This document shows, piece after piece, positions 63,756 through 64,000 of a DNA stretch of 64,000 nucleotides. Source of the stretch: JANMJD01 sp963828405 (GTDB taxonomy: Bacteria > Actinomycetota > Acidimicrobiia > Acidimicrobiales > Ilumatobacteraceae); the NCBI GenBank assembly GCA_963828405.1, contig CAWHEG010000031.1, forward strand, positions 2,232,001-2,296,000, in the 5' to 3' direction. The notes under the pieces are model-generated. The model saw only the letters and a list, made by a program, of their open reading frames with translations. It was not told the origin of the DNA and did no database searches. A program made the position numbers and the translations under genes. Position 1 is the stretch's first letter. Each line of letters begins with the position of its first letter.

Positions 63756-64000
63756 AGCAGGCCCGCCCGCACGAGGTTGGCGACGATGCGTTCTCCGACG
63801 GGGTACGCCCCGGGTTCGAACTCCCGGCCGGTGAGCCGCTCGTAGGAGGTGATGTAGCGCCGGGTGGTCTGGGCCCAGACGTCGGCATCGAGCACGGGAG
63901 GGGGGCCGTCGCCGGTGTAGCCGGCGTCGGCGAGCGCTCGGCGGATGTCCTCCTTGTCGAGGCTCTCGGGCTCGACGTCGGCGGCCAGCCGTTCCTCGTA
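63752..64000 (-). CDS. purC: SAICAR synthetase PurC, C-terminal part (runs off window)
   Basis: The 82 visible codons read EERLAADVEPESLDKEDIRR, ALADAGYTGDGPPPVLDADV, then YITSYERLTGREFEPG, matching the C-terminal end of PurC, where DK-x-R and ERLTG are conserved. PurC joins aspartate to CAIR, the product of PurE. The gene ends in GTGA overlapping purE, so the order purC-purE is coupled. It is the first visible gene of the purine operon; the ATP-binding part is outside the window. Confidence 0.85.
   Translation of the reverse strand, partial: YEERLAADVEPESLDKEDIRRALADAGYTGDGPPPVLDADVWAQTTRRYITSYERLTGREFEPGAYPVGERIVANLVRAGLL

Noticed and set aside
62895..63845. ORF with repeated SPFAVLTSTAPVWARCAW-type units as a repeat protein
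   Set aside because: The periodicity comes from the 92-bp DNA repeat, whose period is not a multiple of three, so the frame cycles; it then runs antisense through purE.

Overview
The window looks like a chromosomal segment of a high-GC actinobacterium, most likely an uncultured or little-studied member of Acidimicrobiia (this placement is inference). The order folC, ndk, mreBCD-mrdA-rodA, rne, rplU, rpmA, obgE, proB is an expanded form of the familiar actinobacterial folC-ndk-rne-rplU-rpmA-obgE-proB block. Many transcription units start with a TANNNT box only 6-11 nt before the start codon, the signature of leaderless mRNAs.

Region 1 (1-16.2 kb) is a decayed genomic island ending at the 3' end of a tRNA-Pro gene (16269-16340), next to a truncated integrase. 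It holds a partial IS66 element, a complete IS21-family element (902-3604, GCGT target duplication, with an extra helix-turn-helix gene), an ISAzo13-type element (5462-6749), and between them broken secreted-protein and lipoprotein genes of lower GC. From 8476 to 16043 there is a three-level nest: an IS1380-type element whose transposase gene is split by a Recombinase-in-Trio (RIT) element (9689-15607), whose first recombinase gene is split by a second IS21-family element (9925-12478). Removing each insert with one copy of its flanking repeat restores open reading frames of 445 and 401 codons.

Region 2 (16.4-40.6 kb) is core genome: a PLP-dependent desulfurase-like protein, an acyl-CoA synthetase, trigger factor with clpP and clpX, folC, ndk, the rod-shape and cell-wall elongation genes mreB-mreC-mreD-mrdA-rodA, a radical SAM pair, RNase E/G, L21 and L27, a dGTPase-like gene on the opposite strand, obgE and proB. 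tig, mreC and a later gene near 45.2 kb carry single-base frame breaks, more likely sequence error than biology.

Region 3 (40.6-57 kb) is envelope-related: PspA, a DivIVA-like coiled-coil protein, an operon of two solute-binding-like proteins (one fused to a VWA domain), a coiled-coil membrane protein and murJ, then divergent AAA+ genes (CbbX-like; MoxR with a VWA partner), then a three-gene operon of a processive GT2 synthase, a HlyD-like membrane protein and a GH81 endo-beta-1,3-glucanase that suggests synthesis of a beta-glucan exopolysaccharide.

Region 4 (57-64 kb) is a minus-strand purine operon: purC, purE, purF, a purD-purM fusion, purN and guaB. PurE is of the CO2-using class II known from animals, and the purC-purE and purDM-purN adjacencies mirror the animal PAICS and GART fusion proteins. 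A 92-bp tandem repeat shared by two intergenic loci supplies the purF start codon.
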